Shown: piece after piece, positions 37,472 through 45,785 of the stretch
Layout of the letters: every line of letters begins with the position of its first letter
How positions within the stretch are numbered: position 1 is the stretch's first letter
NCBI RefSeq assembly: GCF_024623725.1
Contig: NZ_JANKHG010000015.1
Span: 22,744 to 86,743 of the forward strand
DNA: 64,000 bases
Source of the DNA: Limnobacter parvus
GTDB lineage: Bacteria > Pseudomonadota > Gammaproteobacteria > Burkholderiales > Burkholderiaceae_B
Direction: 5' to 3'
The notes under the pieces: generated by a model
What the model was told of the DNA's origin: nothing
The model's database searches: none
The model's input: the letters and a program-made list of their open reading frames with translations, nothing else
Position numbers and translations under genes: made by a program

Positions 37472-37804
37472 TTACTCGAACAAATCAGCGTTTTTAGGCT
37501 TTGTGGTTGTAGCGTTTAAACTGACATCCACCATTTGTTCAATGACTTCGATTTTACGCTCAATCGTCTCAATGTCCAGCCCTAAAACAGGGTTAGAAGG
37601 GTTACTACCAACGAGCGACTCATGCGCAATTTGCAAAGCGGCCATCACGGCGATTTTGTCGAGCCCAACCACCTTGCCAGTATTGCGAATGCTGGACATT
37701 TTGGTTTCTACAATGTTGACCGCTTGCTGCAGGGCTGCACGCTCTTCGGGTTTGCAGGCGATGCGAAATTCCCGACCCATGATTTTTACATCGAGTGCTT
37801 CCAA
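37472..37804 (-). CDS. zapA: Cell division protein ZapA
   Basis: A 110-residue FtsZ-binding protein. The N-terminal beta-hairpin domain reads ALDVKIMGREFRIACKPEE, followed by a long helix (LQQAVNIVETKMSSIRNTG, KIAVMAALQIAHESL) that forms the dimer coiled coil. It promotes Z-ring bundling. It lies one base behind a small coiled-coil gene and directly before 6S RNA, the standard zapA-ssrS order. Confidence 0.93.
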   Translation of the reverse strand: MEALDVKIMGREFRIACKPEERAALQQAVNIVETKMSSIRNTGKVVGLDKIAVMAALQIAHESLVGSNPSNPVLGLDIETIERKIEVIEQMVDVSLNATTTKPKNADLFE

Positions 37805-37805
37805 T

Positions 37806-38033
37806 TTATTCCTCCGAGTTCAGTTCAAGTTCAGGGAACCACTGGTTCAGCATCTGGTTGATTTGACCTTGGGCGTGAGTCACTTTTTTCTGAAGCTGCT
37901 CATTGTCGCGGCGCAAGGCGTCCACTTGATCCTTGGCACTTTTGGCTTCTGTGCGGCTTTGCTCAAGCGCTTTGGCCATACTGGACACTTTGACTTGAAG
38001 TTCGTCGAGTTTCGCAAGCAGGGATTGCGTCAT
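37806..38033 (-). CDS. ZapB-like small coiled-coil protein
   Basis: A 75-residue protein that is almost entirely a predicted coiled coil (LLAKLDELQVKVSSMAKALE, LRRDNEQLQKKVTHAQGQIN) ending QWFPELELNSEE. Size, charge pattern and position just before zapA match the ZapB-like/TIGR02449 group, linked to cell division. Without a search it could also be an unrelated coiled coil, but the location argues for a division role. Confidence 0.8.
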   Translation of the reverse strand: MTQSLLAKLDELQVKVSSMAKALEQSRTEAKSAKDQVDALRRDNEQLQKKVTHAQGQINQMLNQWFPELELNSEE

Positions 38034-38138
38034 TGGCTGGCTCCATCAGCGGGCTGGCGAGCCCGTGGGTTACTGTTATTGGTGTTTTAACTAGACTATA
38101 CAGTCGCTTACGGCAATCTACTACAGTTTCGCTTTAGG

Positions 38139-38957
38139 TTAGGACAAAGTTTTCAGGCCCAACACGTCTTGCATGTCGAACAAACCTTGATCGCGCGCCA
38201 TTAAAAACTGTGCTGCCCGAATTGAACCTTGCGCGTAGGTCATGCGGCTAGACGACTTGTGTGTAATTTCAATGCGCTCGCCCATGCCGGCGAACAGCAC
38301 GGTGTGGTCACCGACAATGTCGCCACCGCGAATCGTCGAAAAGCCGATGGAGCCCGCTTTTCGCTCGCCGGTAATGCCTTCGCGGGCGAACACGCCCACA
38401 TCTTGAAGGTCCACGCCCAAGCCTTGTGCGATCACTTCACCCATGCGCAACGCGGTGCCTGAAGGCGCATCCACTTTTTTGCTGTGGTGCGCTTCTATCA
38501 CTTCAATGTCGTAGCCTTGGGCCAATATTTTTGCAGCCACTTCAAGCAATTTGAATGTGGCATTCACGCCAACGGCCATATTGGGTGACCAAACCATGGC
38601 CACTTTATCTGATGCTTTCTTCAAAGCCTCCAGTTGCTTGGGCTCGAAACCAGTGGTGCCGATCACGGCTTTCACCTTGTGTTTCTCGCAAAGCTCGAGG
38701 TGGTGCAGGGTGCCTTCAGGGCGGGTGAAGTCGATCAGAATATCGGCGTTGGAAAGCGCAGCTTCCGCATTATCGGTCACATTCACACCCGAATTGACGC
38801 CCATGAAATCGCCAGCATCTCGACCTATGCTGCTTGAACCTGCCTGGTCAAAAGCGCCAACCAACGTACATTCGGGGTTGTTCAAAATGGCTTCAATCAG
38901 GGTTTTGCCCATGCGCCCACTGGCGCCAGCAATCGCAATTTGAATTGGTTTGGTCAT
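38139..38957 (-). CDS. dapB: 4-hydroxy-tetrahydrodipicolinate reductase
   Basis: A 272-residue enzyme of the lysine/meso-diaminopimelate pathway, NAD(P)H-dependent. N-terminal dinucleotide motif [31 protein letters not shown] and the catalytic [20 protein letters not shown] signature with His and Lys near residue 160 are clear. ATG 38957 starts the conserved N-terminus; the longer open frame overlaps bamE. It lies seven bases behind bamE on the same strand, the usual order in Burkholderiales. Confidence 0.96.
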   Translation of the reverse strand: MTKPIQIAIAGASGRMGKTLIEAILNNPECTLVGAFDQAGSSSIGRDAGDFMGVNSGVNVTDNAEAALSNADILIDFTRPEGTLHHLELCEKHKVKAVIGTTGFEPKQLEALKKASDKVAMVWSPNMAVGVNATFKLLEVAAKILAQGYDIEVIEAHHSKKVDAPSGTALRMGEVIAQGLGVDLQDVGVFAREGITGERKAGSIGFSTIRGGDIVGDHTVLFAGMGERIEITHKSSSRMTYAQGSIRAAQFLMARDQGLFDMQDVLGLKTLS

Positions 38958-38964
38958 GGTGTTT

Positions 38965-39456
38965 TTATTTAAGTACGGGGGCTCGTTCATCGCCGCCGAC
39001 GGCAGATTCACCTTCTTTGATGTCATCTGCGGGATTTTCGGAAGGCAAAGGTCCGGTTGGGATCTCTTTGGTTGCGTCTGGTCCCAGAATGTCGGTTGGA
39101 TTGACGGGCAAGTTCTCGCCGCCGTGGCGGGCCACACGTTCATTTTCGAAGATTACGGTGTAGCGCGACTGGATTGCATTTCCATCGGCTTGCAAAAGGC
39201 GATACACATAATCCCATCGATTGGTATGAAACGCATCGTTCAGCAAGGGGGTGCCCATGATAAAGCGAACCTGTTCTTTCGTCATGCCCACTTGCAGTTT
39301 TGCAACATCTTGTTGGGTGATGAAGTTGCCTTGCTGGATGTCAAATTTGTAGGGCTTGACGAAAGAGGGCACGTAGTTGTCCGGAATGATTGAACACGCG
39401 GAAACCCCTAGGGACAGCGCTGAGCAAAGAATCAAATTCAGTCGTAGAATACGCAT
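38965..39456 (-). CDS. bamE: Outer membrane protein assembly factor BamE
   Basis: A 163-residue lipoprotein of the BAM complex that inserts outer-membrane beta-barrels. Signal peptide and lipobox LGVSAC put the lipidated Cys at position 21. The SmpA/OmlA fold appears as [21 protein letters not shown] and [15 protein letters not shown] Pro/Glu-rich, acidic tail of about 45 residues extends beyond the E. coli protein, as common in betaproteobacteria. The start may alternatively be 39474; neither has a clear ribosome site. It diverges from fur. Confidence 0.92.
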   Translation of the reverse strand: MRILRLNLILCSALSLGVSACSIIPDNYVPSFVKPYKFDIQQGNFITQQDVAKLQVGMTKEQVRFIMGTPLLNDAFHTNRWDYVYRLLQADGNAIQSRYTVIFENERVARHGGENLPVNPTDILGPDATKEIPTGPLPSENPADDIKEGESAVGGDERAPVLK

Positions 39457-39578
39457 TGTTTTGTGAATTCGCATGTGAAGTGGGAACAGAGTACCTTAAT
39501 CGGTGCGTGAACATGTCCTGCAAAGGCGTTATCATAAGCTACTTGAACTCGATTAAGCCTCAGAATGGTATCAAACTC

Positions 39579-40007
39579 ATGACTACAGCAACGGATCTTA
39601 AAAGCATTGGTTTAAAGGCAACGCTGCCACGAATGAAAATTCTGGAATTGTTCCAGAGCGGCAATCACCGTCACCTAAGTGCTGAAGACGTTTACAAGTT
39701 GCTGTTGCAGGAAGACCTCGACATCGGTTTGGCCACGGTTTACCGGGTGTTAACGCAATTTGAACAGGCTGGTTTACTGGCACGCCAACATTTTGAAACC
39801 GGGAAGTCGGTGTTCGAACTGAACGAAGGCGAGCACCACGACCATTTGGTGTGTGTGCAGTGCGGCAAAGTGGTTGAATTTTTCGACGAGGAAATTGAAC
39901 GTCGCCAAAAAATGATCGCCAAAGACCGAGGGTTCGAGCTTCACGACCACGCTTTGTCGCTATACGGTTCGTGTACCAAAAAAGATTGCGAAAATAAACG
40001 CAAGTAA
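39579..40007 (+). CDS. fur: Ferric uptake regulator Fur
   Basis: A 142-residue iron-responsive repressor. The N-terminal winged helix has [16 protein letters not shown] and [20 protein letters not shown]; the dimerisation domain has the metal-binding [18 protein letters not shown] with His cluster and CxxC, plus C-terminal Cys in [11 protein letters not shown] 39579 starts [15 protein letters not shown], a normal Fur N-terminus. It is divergent from bamE, as is typical in this group. I see no clear Fur box in the 120-bp intergenic region. Confidence 0.95.
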   Translation: MTTATDLKSIGLKATLPRMKILELFQSGNHRHLSAEDVYKLLLQEDLDIGLATVYRVLTQFEQAGLLARQHFETGKSVFELNEGEHHDHLVCVQCGKVVEFFDEEIERRQKMIAKDRGFELHDHALSLYGSCTKKDCENKRK

Positions 40008-40024
40008 CTTCGTGGCAACTCAAT

Positions 40025-41680
40025 TCAGCTGTTGGCCGAGGCAATCATTTCATGCGCCGCTGTGCGCGTGGCTTCGGTAATTACTTGCCCACCCAGCATT
40101 CTTGCAATTTCCTCGATACGCGCCTTCGATTCCAACAGAACAATTTTTGAGCGTGTAGTTTGCGCGGTAATGTCTTTGCTGACCTGAAAGTGATTGTGAC
40201 CTTGCGCGGCCACTTGCGGTAGGTGGGTTACACACAGCACCTGCTTGTTTTTGGCCAGCATGCGAAGGTAACGCCCAACGGTTTCCGCCACGGCACCCCC
40301 GATGCCGCTGTCGACTTCATCGAATATCAAGGTGGGTACGGCGGTGCTTTCCACAGTGTTTACGGTAATGGCCAGGCTGATTCGGGCCAATTCACCTCCT
40401 GACGCCACTTTCTGGATGGCTTGTGGCGTGACACCTGGGTGCCCAGCCACGCGGAACTCAACTGTATCGCTGCCCTTGGGCGACGGCTCGCCCTTGGACA
40501 CGTCGACCACAAACACGCCACCTTGCATGCTCAGTGTTTGCATGGATTGGGTTACTCGGTCTGACAACGCTTTAGCCGATGTCCTGCGTGCATCGCCAAG
40601 TGCACCGGCTTGAATGTCGTAGGCTTTCTGGGCACTGCTCAGTTCCTTTTGCAATTTCTCGACATCAAAACCTTCTTCCAGGCCCTTGATTTCGGCTTGT
40701 ACGCTTTCCAGCTCTGCATGCAATGTTTCCGGCTGAATTCGAAGTTTGCGGGCTGTTTCGTGCCACAGTGACATGCGCGCCTCTACCTCTGCAAGCGTTT
40801 CAGGGTCAAGGTCGCTGTGTTTTAAGTAATTGCCCAGGTCGTAGCTGGCTTCGCGTATCAGGATTTCACCATCTGAAAGTGTTTTCACCACACTTTCAAG
40901 TGAGGAATCGCGGGTACTTAGATGGCTGAGTTTCTCGATGACATGTGAAAGCTGATCCAGCAGCGCATTTTCATTTTGCGACAACACATCACTGGCGTGC
41001 TGGGTGCCTTCAATAAGCTCTGCACCGTGACTTAAACGGTCGAAATCGGTGCTTAAGGTTTCCCATTCGCCTGGCTTGGGTGCCACTTTGGCCAGCGAGT
41101 CCATTTTCCATTGCAAGTTTTCAAGGCGTGCGGCCCGGTCTTCCTGGCTGCTTTGTGCATGTTTCAGCGCTTTTTCAGCCAACTTGAAAGCTGAGTAAGC
41201 TTTGGCGGTGTTTTGAACCAGTGCGGCGTGCTGGCCAAAATCATCGAGCAGGCGTAGTTGTTCGCCCTGCTTGGCCAGGGTTTGAAATGCATGTTGACCA
41301 TGAATGTCGATCAGTGTTTCAGAAAGGTCTTTCAAGGTGCTGGCCGGTACCGGCGTGCCGTTGATATAAGCTTTGGAGCGGCCGTTTGATTCAACTGCGC
41401 GGCGCAGGTGCAGTTCACCTTCACTGCAGTCAATGGATTGTTCATCCAGAATGGCTTTGGCGGCGGGGTTGATTTCGAAAACAGCGGTGATATTGGCGCG
41501 GTCGCAACCTTCGCGTACCTGCGATGCATCGGCGCGTGCACCCAAACAAAGCGACAGGGCATCGATCAGGATTGATTTGCCCGCACCGGTTTCACCCGAC
41601 AGCACCGACATGCCCGGTGCAAAATGCAAATCGAGTTTGTCAACGATTACAAAATCTTGAATGGTCAAACTACTTAGCAT
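40025..41680 (-). CDS. recN: DNA repair protein RecN
   Basis: A 551-residue SMC-like ATPase for double-strand-break repair. Walker A GETGAGKSILIDALSLCLGA is near residues 29-48; long coiled-coil arms occupy about 150-370; the ABC signature is VASGGELARISLAI and Walker B TLIFDEVDSGIGG with D-loop. The end HEMIASANS closes the second half of the head. It overlaps nadK by 11 bases, so the two are co-transcribed. Confidence 0.96.
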   Translation of the reverse strand: MLSSLTIQDFVIVDKLDLHFAPGMSVLSGETGAGKSILIDALSLCLGARADASQVREGCDRANITAVFEINPAAKAILDEQSIDCSEGELHLRRAVESNGRSKAYINGTPVPASTLKDLSETLIDIHGQHAFQTLAKQGEQLRLLDDFGQHAALVQNTAKAYSAFKLAEKALKHAQSSQEDRAARLENLQWKMDSLAKVAPKPGEWETLSTDFDRLSHGAELIEGTQHASDVLSQNENALLDQLSHVIEKLSHLSTRDSSLESVVKTLSDGEILIREASYDLGNYLKHSDLDPETLAEVEARMSLWHETARKLRIQPETLHAELESVQAEIKGLEEGFDVEKLQKELSSAQKAYDIQAGALGDARRTSAKALSDRVTQSMQTLSMQGGVFVVDVSKGEPSPKGSDTVEFRVAGHPGVTPQAIQKVASGGELARISLAITVNTVESTAVPTLIFDEVDSGIGGAVAETVGRYLRMLAKNKQVLCVTHLPQVAAQGHNHFQVSKDITAQTTRSKIVLLESKARIEEIARMLGGQVITEATRTAAHEMIASANS

Positions 41681-42623
41681 GGCCGCTGTCTCTTAGTCCT
41701 CGTGTGCGATTTGGCGCTTCTGTGGGGCTTGCACTCCAGTGCAGTTTTTGCCGAAGCATTGCGAAGTAATCATAGCGCACCGGGTGCAAAAGCTGGATAG
41801 GGCGGGGTGACACCTTGATCCGAATTTGATCACCCACTTTGGCCCTGCCATTGAATTGCATGTCGAAGTGCACACCGGTTTGCTTGCCGCCGGTCACGAT
41901 AATGTCGATGGTGCTGTGTTGGGGCAGGGCGATTGGGCGGTTGGTCAGCGCATGTGGGGCGACTGGCACAATTAAAAGGCCAGCAAGGCTTGGGTGCAAA
42001 ATGGGGCCGTCGGCTGACAGGGCATATGCAGTAGACCCGGTAGGGGTAGACACAATTAAGCCGTCTGCACGCAGGTCGTACATGAAAGTGCCGTCCACTT
42101 CCACGCGCAATTCAACCATGCCACCCACAATGCCACGGCTGATCACGATGTCGTTCAAGGCAATGTGGTTTTCAACGACTTTGCCCTGTCGCAAAATTTC
42201 ACCTTGTAAGTAGGCCCGGTTTTCAGCAACCGATTGTCCTTTGATGGTGTCAATCAAGGTGGGGTCAATGTCGTCAAGGCGAATGTCAGTCAAGAATCCC
42301 AGGCGACCTTGGTTAATGCCAATTAAAGGGATATTGCAATCGGCCAGTTCGCGCGCTGTGCCCAGAAACGTACCATCACCGCCAATAATGACCGCAATTT
42401 TTGCTTTTTTCTTGATCAGTTCAAGGCTGGCAAATTCAAAATTTGGGTGGTTGTCTTCCGTTTTTATTTTTCTGTTTGCATTGCTGCTCAACATGGAATC
42501 GCAAACCAGCACATTGAACGCGTTGGCGGCCAACAGGTCAACCACGCTGCGCCAAATGGCTTGTTTTGGGGAGGCGCCATGTTTGGCAAACACAGCAATG
42601 CACATCCCTTTCTGTTTCGGCAT
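41670..42623 (-). CDS. nadK: NAD kinase
   Basis: A 317-residue enzyme that phosphorylates NAD to NADP. The catalytic GGDGTFLGTAREL motif is near residue 78, ALNDIVISRGIVGGMVELRV and the diacylglycerol-kinase-like STPTGSTAYALSADGPILHP follow. It starts at ATG 42623 (MPKQKGMCIAVFAKHG). The start is 76 bases from the divergent hrcA start, and its end overlaps recN, the order nadK-recN being common beside hrcA. Confidence 0.95.
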   Translation of the reverse strand: MPKQKGMCIAVFAKHGASPKQAIWRSVVDLLAANAFNVLVCDSMLSSNANRKIKTEDNHPNFEFASLELIKKKAKIAVIIGGDGTFLGTARELADCNIPLIGINQGRLGFLTDIRLDDIDPTLIDTIKGQSVAENRAYLQGEILRQGKVVENHIALNDIVISRGIVGGMVELRVEVDGTFMYDLRADGLIVSTPTGSTAYALSADGPILHPSLAGLLIVPVAPHALTNRPIALPQHSTIDIIVTGGKQTGVHFDMQFNGRAKVGDQIRIKVSPRPIQLLHPVRYDYFAMLRQKLHWSASPTEAPNRTRGLRDSGHAK

Positions 42624-42699
42624 TCTTGATTCCCTGTTTTTGTCGTAAAGTGAAGCCTGAGACTCAATCGTATCGCAACACGCATTTGAAGTGACATTG

Positions 42700-43719
42700 A
42701 TGATAGACGAACGCGCCCGTTCCATATTGAAAACATTGGTTGAAAGGTACATCACCGATGGCAGCCCTGTGGGCTCCAGGGCTTTGTCGAAGTATTCAAC
42801 CCTCGATTTGAGCCCCGCCACTATACGGAATGTAATGGCCGATCTGGAAGAATTACGCCTTGTGGTGTCGCCGCATACCTCGGCGGGGAGAATGCCTACG
42901 CCCCAGGGCTATCGCATGTTTGTTGATTCTTTGCTGACGGTTAAGCCCTTGGCCATTGACGTGCAAGCTGCTTTGAATGGGGGAATACAGCGGGAGGACC
43001 CCAACCGTGTGCTGAGCAAGGCGGTGAATTTGCTGTCCAGTTTGTCATCATTTGCTGGCGTAATTACCGCACCGAAAAAAGCGGCCTTGTTTCGACATGT
43101 GGAGTTTTTAAGTCTGTCGGATCGCAAAGTGTTGTTGATCATCGTGACGCCCGATGGTGATGTGCAAAACAGAATTTTGATTGTCGAGAAGCCCTACGCT
43201 CAAAGCGAATTGACCATGGCGGCCAATTTCTTCAACCAGCATTTTGCGGGGTTGAGTTTTTCACAGGCCAAACAAAGATTGTCTGAAGAGCTTCACCAAA
43301 TCAGCCAGGACATCAGCAACTTGATGCAGGCCGCTGTGAATGCGGGCACGGAATCTGAAGAAAGCCAGACCGATGGTGTGTTGCTATCCGGTGAACGCAA
43401 ACTGCTGGATGTGTCCGATTTGTCAACGGACATGGACAGGCTGAAAAAAATGTTTGGTGTATTTGAGCAGCGAACAGCCCTATTGCGTCTGCTTGAGAGT
43501 TCTAACAGAGCTGAAGGCGTGCAAATTTTTATCGGTGGGGATTCAAGCCTGGTGCCTATGGAAGAAATGAGCGTGATTTCTGCGCCTTACCAGATCAACG
43601 GTGAGGTGGTGGGAACGCTGGGGGTGATTGGCCCCACGCGCATGGCCTATGAGCGACTGATCCCAATTGTGGACATCACATCGAAACTGGTTTCTTCGGC
43701 GTTGTCTGATCCGGAGTAA
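42700..43719 (+). CDS. hrcA: Heat-inducible transcription repressor HrcA
   Basis: A 339-residue repressor. The N-terminal winged helix starts [18 protein letters not shown], with [21 protein letters not shown] as the recognition part; the middle GAF-like domain and inserted dimerisation part follow, ending [23 protein letters not shown] 42700 matches family starts; GTG 42691 is also in frame. HrcA normally binds CIRCE operators, stabilised by GroEL. No CIRCE repeat is visible near hrcA, grpE, dnaK, dnaJ or htpG, so its target is probably groESL elsewhere. Confidence 0.95.
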   Translation: MIDERARSILKTLVERYITDGSPVGSRALSKYSTLDLSPATIRNVMADLEELRLVVSPHTSAGRMPTPQGYRMFVDSLLTVKPLAIDVQAALNGGIQREDPNRVLSKAVNLLSSLSSFAGVITAPKKAALFRHVEFLSLSDRKVLLIIVTPDGDVQNRILIVEKPYAQSELTMAANFFNQHFAGLSFSQAKQRLSEELHQISQDISNLMQAAVNAGTESEESQTDGVLLSGERKLLDVSDLSTDMDRLKKMFGVFEQRTALLRLLESSNRAEGVQIFIGGDSSLVPMEEMSVISAPYQINGEVVGTLGVIGPTRMAYERLIPIVDITSKLVSSALSDPE

Positions 43720-43784
43720 GGCAAGCCACCCCGGCAGCCAGCTTTGGGTATACTTTCAGGCTTGTTGTTCATTAGGTAGTATTC

Positions 43785-44891
43785 ATGCGCACCGAAGCCC
43801 CATTCCGTCATGGCACGCCACAAAAAACTGCGGTTTTGCTTGTTAATCTGGGTACGCCCGACAATGCAGACACGCCATCACTAAGGCGATACCTGAAGGA
43901 ATTCCTTTCTGACCCCCGCGTGGTAGAAATTCCCAAGCTGATTTGGTGGATCATTTTGAACTGCATTATTTTGCAGATTCGCCCCAAAAAATCTGCTGCG
44001 AAATACGCCACGGTGTGGACAGATGAAGGTTCGCCCTTGATGGCGATTGGCAAACGGCAGGTGCGTGTTCTTTCTGAAGCTTTTAAAGCGCGTCGCTGGG
44101 ACGTGAGGGTGGAATTGGCCATGCGGTACGGTAACCCGTCGGTGGCCAGCCGCATGGACATGCTGCGCAAAGACGGATATGACCGGGTGCTGGTGTTTCC
44201 GCTGTACCCCCAATATGCGGCGGCCACCACGGCGTCGGTATTTGATGCAGTGTTTGATTGGGCCAAGCCGGTGCGCAATATCCCTGAACTTCGCTTGGTG
44301 AAGCACTACCACGACCACCCCGCCTACATTCACGCACTGGCAGAAAGCGTGCGCAAGCACTGGCAAGCCAATGGCAAGCCGAATTTTGAGCAAGGCGACG
44401 TGCTGCTGTTCAGTTTTCACGGTGTGCCCGAAATGACCTTGTTGAAAGGTGACCCCTATCACTGCGAATGCCACAAAACTGCGCGTTTGCTGGGCGAGGA
44501 ATTGGGTTTGCAAAAAAGCAATTACCGTGTGACCTTCCAAAGCCGTTTTGGCAAGGCCAAATGGCTTGAGCCCTACACCGACAAAACCCTGGAAGCGCTG
44601 GGCATGGCTGGCACCAAGCGAATTGATGTGATGTGCCCAGGCTTTATGGCTGATTGCCTTGAAACGCTTGAAGAAATTAACCAGGAAGGACGCGAAGACT
44701 TCCAGCATGCAGGGGGTGGTGAGTTTCATTACATTCCCTGTTTGAACGACAGCGAATTGTCGGCAGCCATGTTGTCTGAAATTACTGCGCAGCACATGCA
44801 AGGTTGGCCCGTGGACATGGGGTACGAGGAATCGATGGCGCAGGAACTCGCGGAAAGTCGCAAACTGGCACTGGAAATGGGTGCCCAATAG
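43785..44891 (+). CDS. hemH: Ferrochelatase
   Basis: A 368-residue enzyme inserting ferrous iron into protoporphyrin IX, the last step of haem synthesis. Active-site motif LLFSFHGVPEM with the metal-binding His is near residue 210, and CPGFMADCLETLEEI near 285 with the conserved Glu. RVLVFPLYPQYAAATTASV is the substrate-channel segment. A Cys-containing YHCECHKTA lies in between. It sits between hrcA and grpE, a common arrangement in betaproteobacteria. Confidence 0.96.
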   Translation: MRTEAPFRHGTPQKTAVLLVNLGTPDNADTPSLRRYLKEFLSDPRVVEIPKLIWWIILNCIILQIRPKKSAAKYATVWTDEGSPLMAIGKRQVRVLSEAFKARRWDVRVELAMRYGNPSVASRMDMLRKDGYDRVLVFPLYPQYAAATTASVFDAVFDWAKPVRNIPELRLVKHYHDHPAYIHALAESVRKHWQANGKPNFEQGDVLLFSFHGVPEMTLLKGDPYHCECHKTARLLGEELGLQKSNYRVTFQSRFGKAKWLEPYTDKTLEALGMAGTKRIDVMCPGFMADCLETLEEINQEGREDFQHAGGGEFHYIPCLNDSELSAAMLSEITAQHMQGWPVDMGYEESMAQELAESRKLALEMGAQ

Positions 44892-44935
44892 TTTTATTGC
44901 TGGCTGTTTCCCGCTTTTTTTCGCGAATATGTCGT

Positions 44936-44970
44936 TTGGGGGCTTGAAATTCATGTTCAAGCCCCCAATT
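44936..44970 (+). promoter_or_regulatory. Sigma-32 promoter of grpE, embedded in a 13-bp palindrome
   Basis: CTTGAAA (44943-44949), 13-bp spacer, CCCCAATT (44963-44970). The same bases form a perfect inverted repeat TTGGGGGCTTGAA (44936-44948) / TTCAAGCCCCCAA (44956-44968) with a 7-base spacer. As RNA this would be a stable hairpin behind hemH, so it may double as a stop for hemH although no T-run follows. Confidence 0.8.
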
Positions 44971-44983
44971 GCCGTCCAGAGTA

Positions 44984-45030
44984 GGGGCGATGCGTGAAGC
45001 GCTGGTCGCCCCGTTTAAATTAAACGGAGG
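44984..45030 (+). promoter_or_regulatory. Structured grpE leader with the ribosome site in a hairpin
   Basis: Hairpin A: GGGGCGA (44984-44990) pairs with TCGCCCC (45006-45012), with an inner GCG/CGC. Hairpin B: CCGTTT (45011-45016), loop AAATT, AAACGG (45022-45027), which takes in the first GG of the Shine-Dalgarno GGAGG (45026-45030). A and B share two C and cannot both form fully. An RNA-thermometer-like role is inference. Confidence 0.45.
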
Positions 45031-45038
45031 AAAAAGAC

Positions 45039-45647
45039 ATGTCAGAACCCACTGGAAAGCCGAACACAGACGAACAACAGTCTGCCCAGGCCCCAGAAGG
45101 TCAGCAGCAAGGTGCGCAGACCCAGAATGAAACCGAGCAGCAGGCTCAGCAACAAGAGGCACCCGCACCGCAAGATGAGCTTTCCGTGCTGAAAGCTGCA
45201 CTTGAAAATGCGCACCATGAGGTTGAGAAGTCCAAGGAAGTGTATTTGCGCTTGGCCGCTGACATGGAAAACCTGCGCCGCCGTACTCAGGAAGATGTGG
45301 CCAAAGCCCACAAGTACGCAATTGAGTCTTTCGCAGAGTCGTTGGTGCCAGTACGCGACAGCCTGGAAATGGCTTTGGCTGTTGAAAATCAAACTCCAGA
45401 AGCCTTGAAAGACGGCGTTTCAGCCACGTTGCGCCAGCTCGAAGCAGCATTCGAGCGGGGCAAAGTTGTTGTGTTAAACCCGGTTGGTGAGAAATTTGAC
45501 CCCAATCAGCACCAAGCTGTAGCAATGGTGCCCGGTAGCTCGGTTGATCCCGCTGTTGCACCCAACCATGTGGTGTCGGTGTTGCAAAAGGGTTATTTGA
45601 TCAACGATCGTGTACTGCGCCCAGCTTTGGTCTCGGTTGCTCAGTAA
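45039..45647 (+). CDS. grpE: Nucleotide exchange factor GrpE
   Basis: A 202-residue co-chaperone that releases ADP from DnaK. The first 45 residues are Gln/Glu/Ala-rich and disordered ([20 protein letters not shown]), followed by the long dimer coiled coil ([19 protein letters not shown]) and the C-terminal beta domain ([18 protein letters not shown]). The start has GGAGG at 45026-45030. A sigma-32 promoter lies 70 bases upstream. dnaK follows 138 bases later with its own sigma-32 promoter. Confidence 0.96.
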   Translation: MSEPTGKPNTDEQQSAQAPEGQQQGAQTQNETEQQAQQQEAPAPQDELSVLKAALENAHHEVEKSKEVYLRLAADMENLRRRTQEDVAKAHKYAIESFAESLVPVRDSLEMALAVENQTPEALKDGVSATLRQLEAAFERGKVVVLNPVGEKFDPNQHQAVAMVPGSSVDPAVAPNHVVSVLQKGYLINDRVLRPALVSVAQ

Positions 45648-45682
45648 GTTGCAAAGCAAGTTACACAACGAAATTTTTAAGC

Positions 45683-45698
45683 GGGGTTGAAAAACCCC
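45683..45698 (+). other. Small GC hairpin between grpE and the dnaK promoter
   Basis: GGGGTT, loop GAAA, AACCCC, followed by only TT. A GNRA-capped stem that may weaken read-through from grpE. It ends on the first base of the dnaK -35 element. Confidence 0.5.
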
Positions 45699-45725
45699 TT
45701 GAACTGGAGGGCTTTAGCCCCATAT
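45698..45725 (+). promoter_or_regulatory. Sigma-32 promoter of dnaK
   Basis: CTTGAAC (45698-45704), 13-bp spacer, CCCCATAT (45718-45725). Same spacing as the htpG and grpE promoters. About 60 bases before the dnaK start. Confidence 0.88.
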
Positions 45726-45785
45726 TCAGTTCAACCAAGCAGGCTTAACCAAACATTACAGCATTTAGAAATTACGGAGAAATTC

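Noticed and set aside
39457..39578. Fur box between bamE and fur
   Set aside because: The AT-rich intergenic sequence has no convincing GATAATGATAATC-like repeat.
43881..44960. A 359-codon open frame on the minus strand
   Set aside because: It lies antisense to hemH, whose frame has clear ferrochelatase motifs. The antisense protein is His/Phe-rich without any domain, a composition effect.
44782..45561. A 259-codon open frame on the minus strand across the hemH-grpE junction
   Set aside because: It runs antisense through hemH and grpE and through the sigma-32 promoter; no ribosome site or domain.
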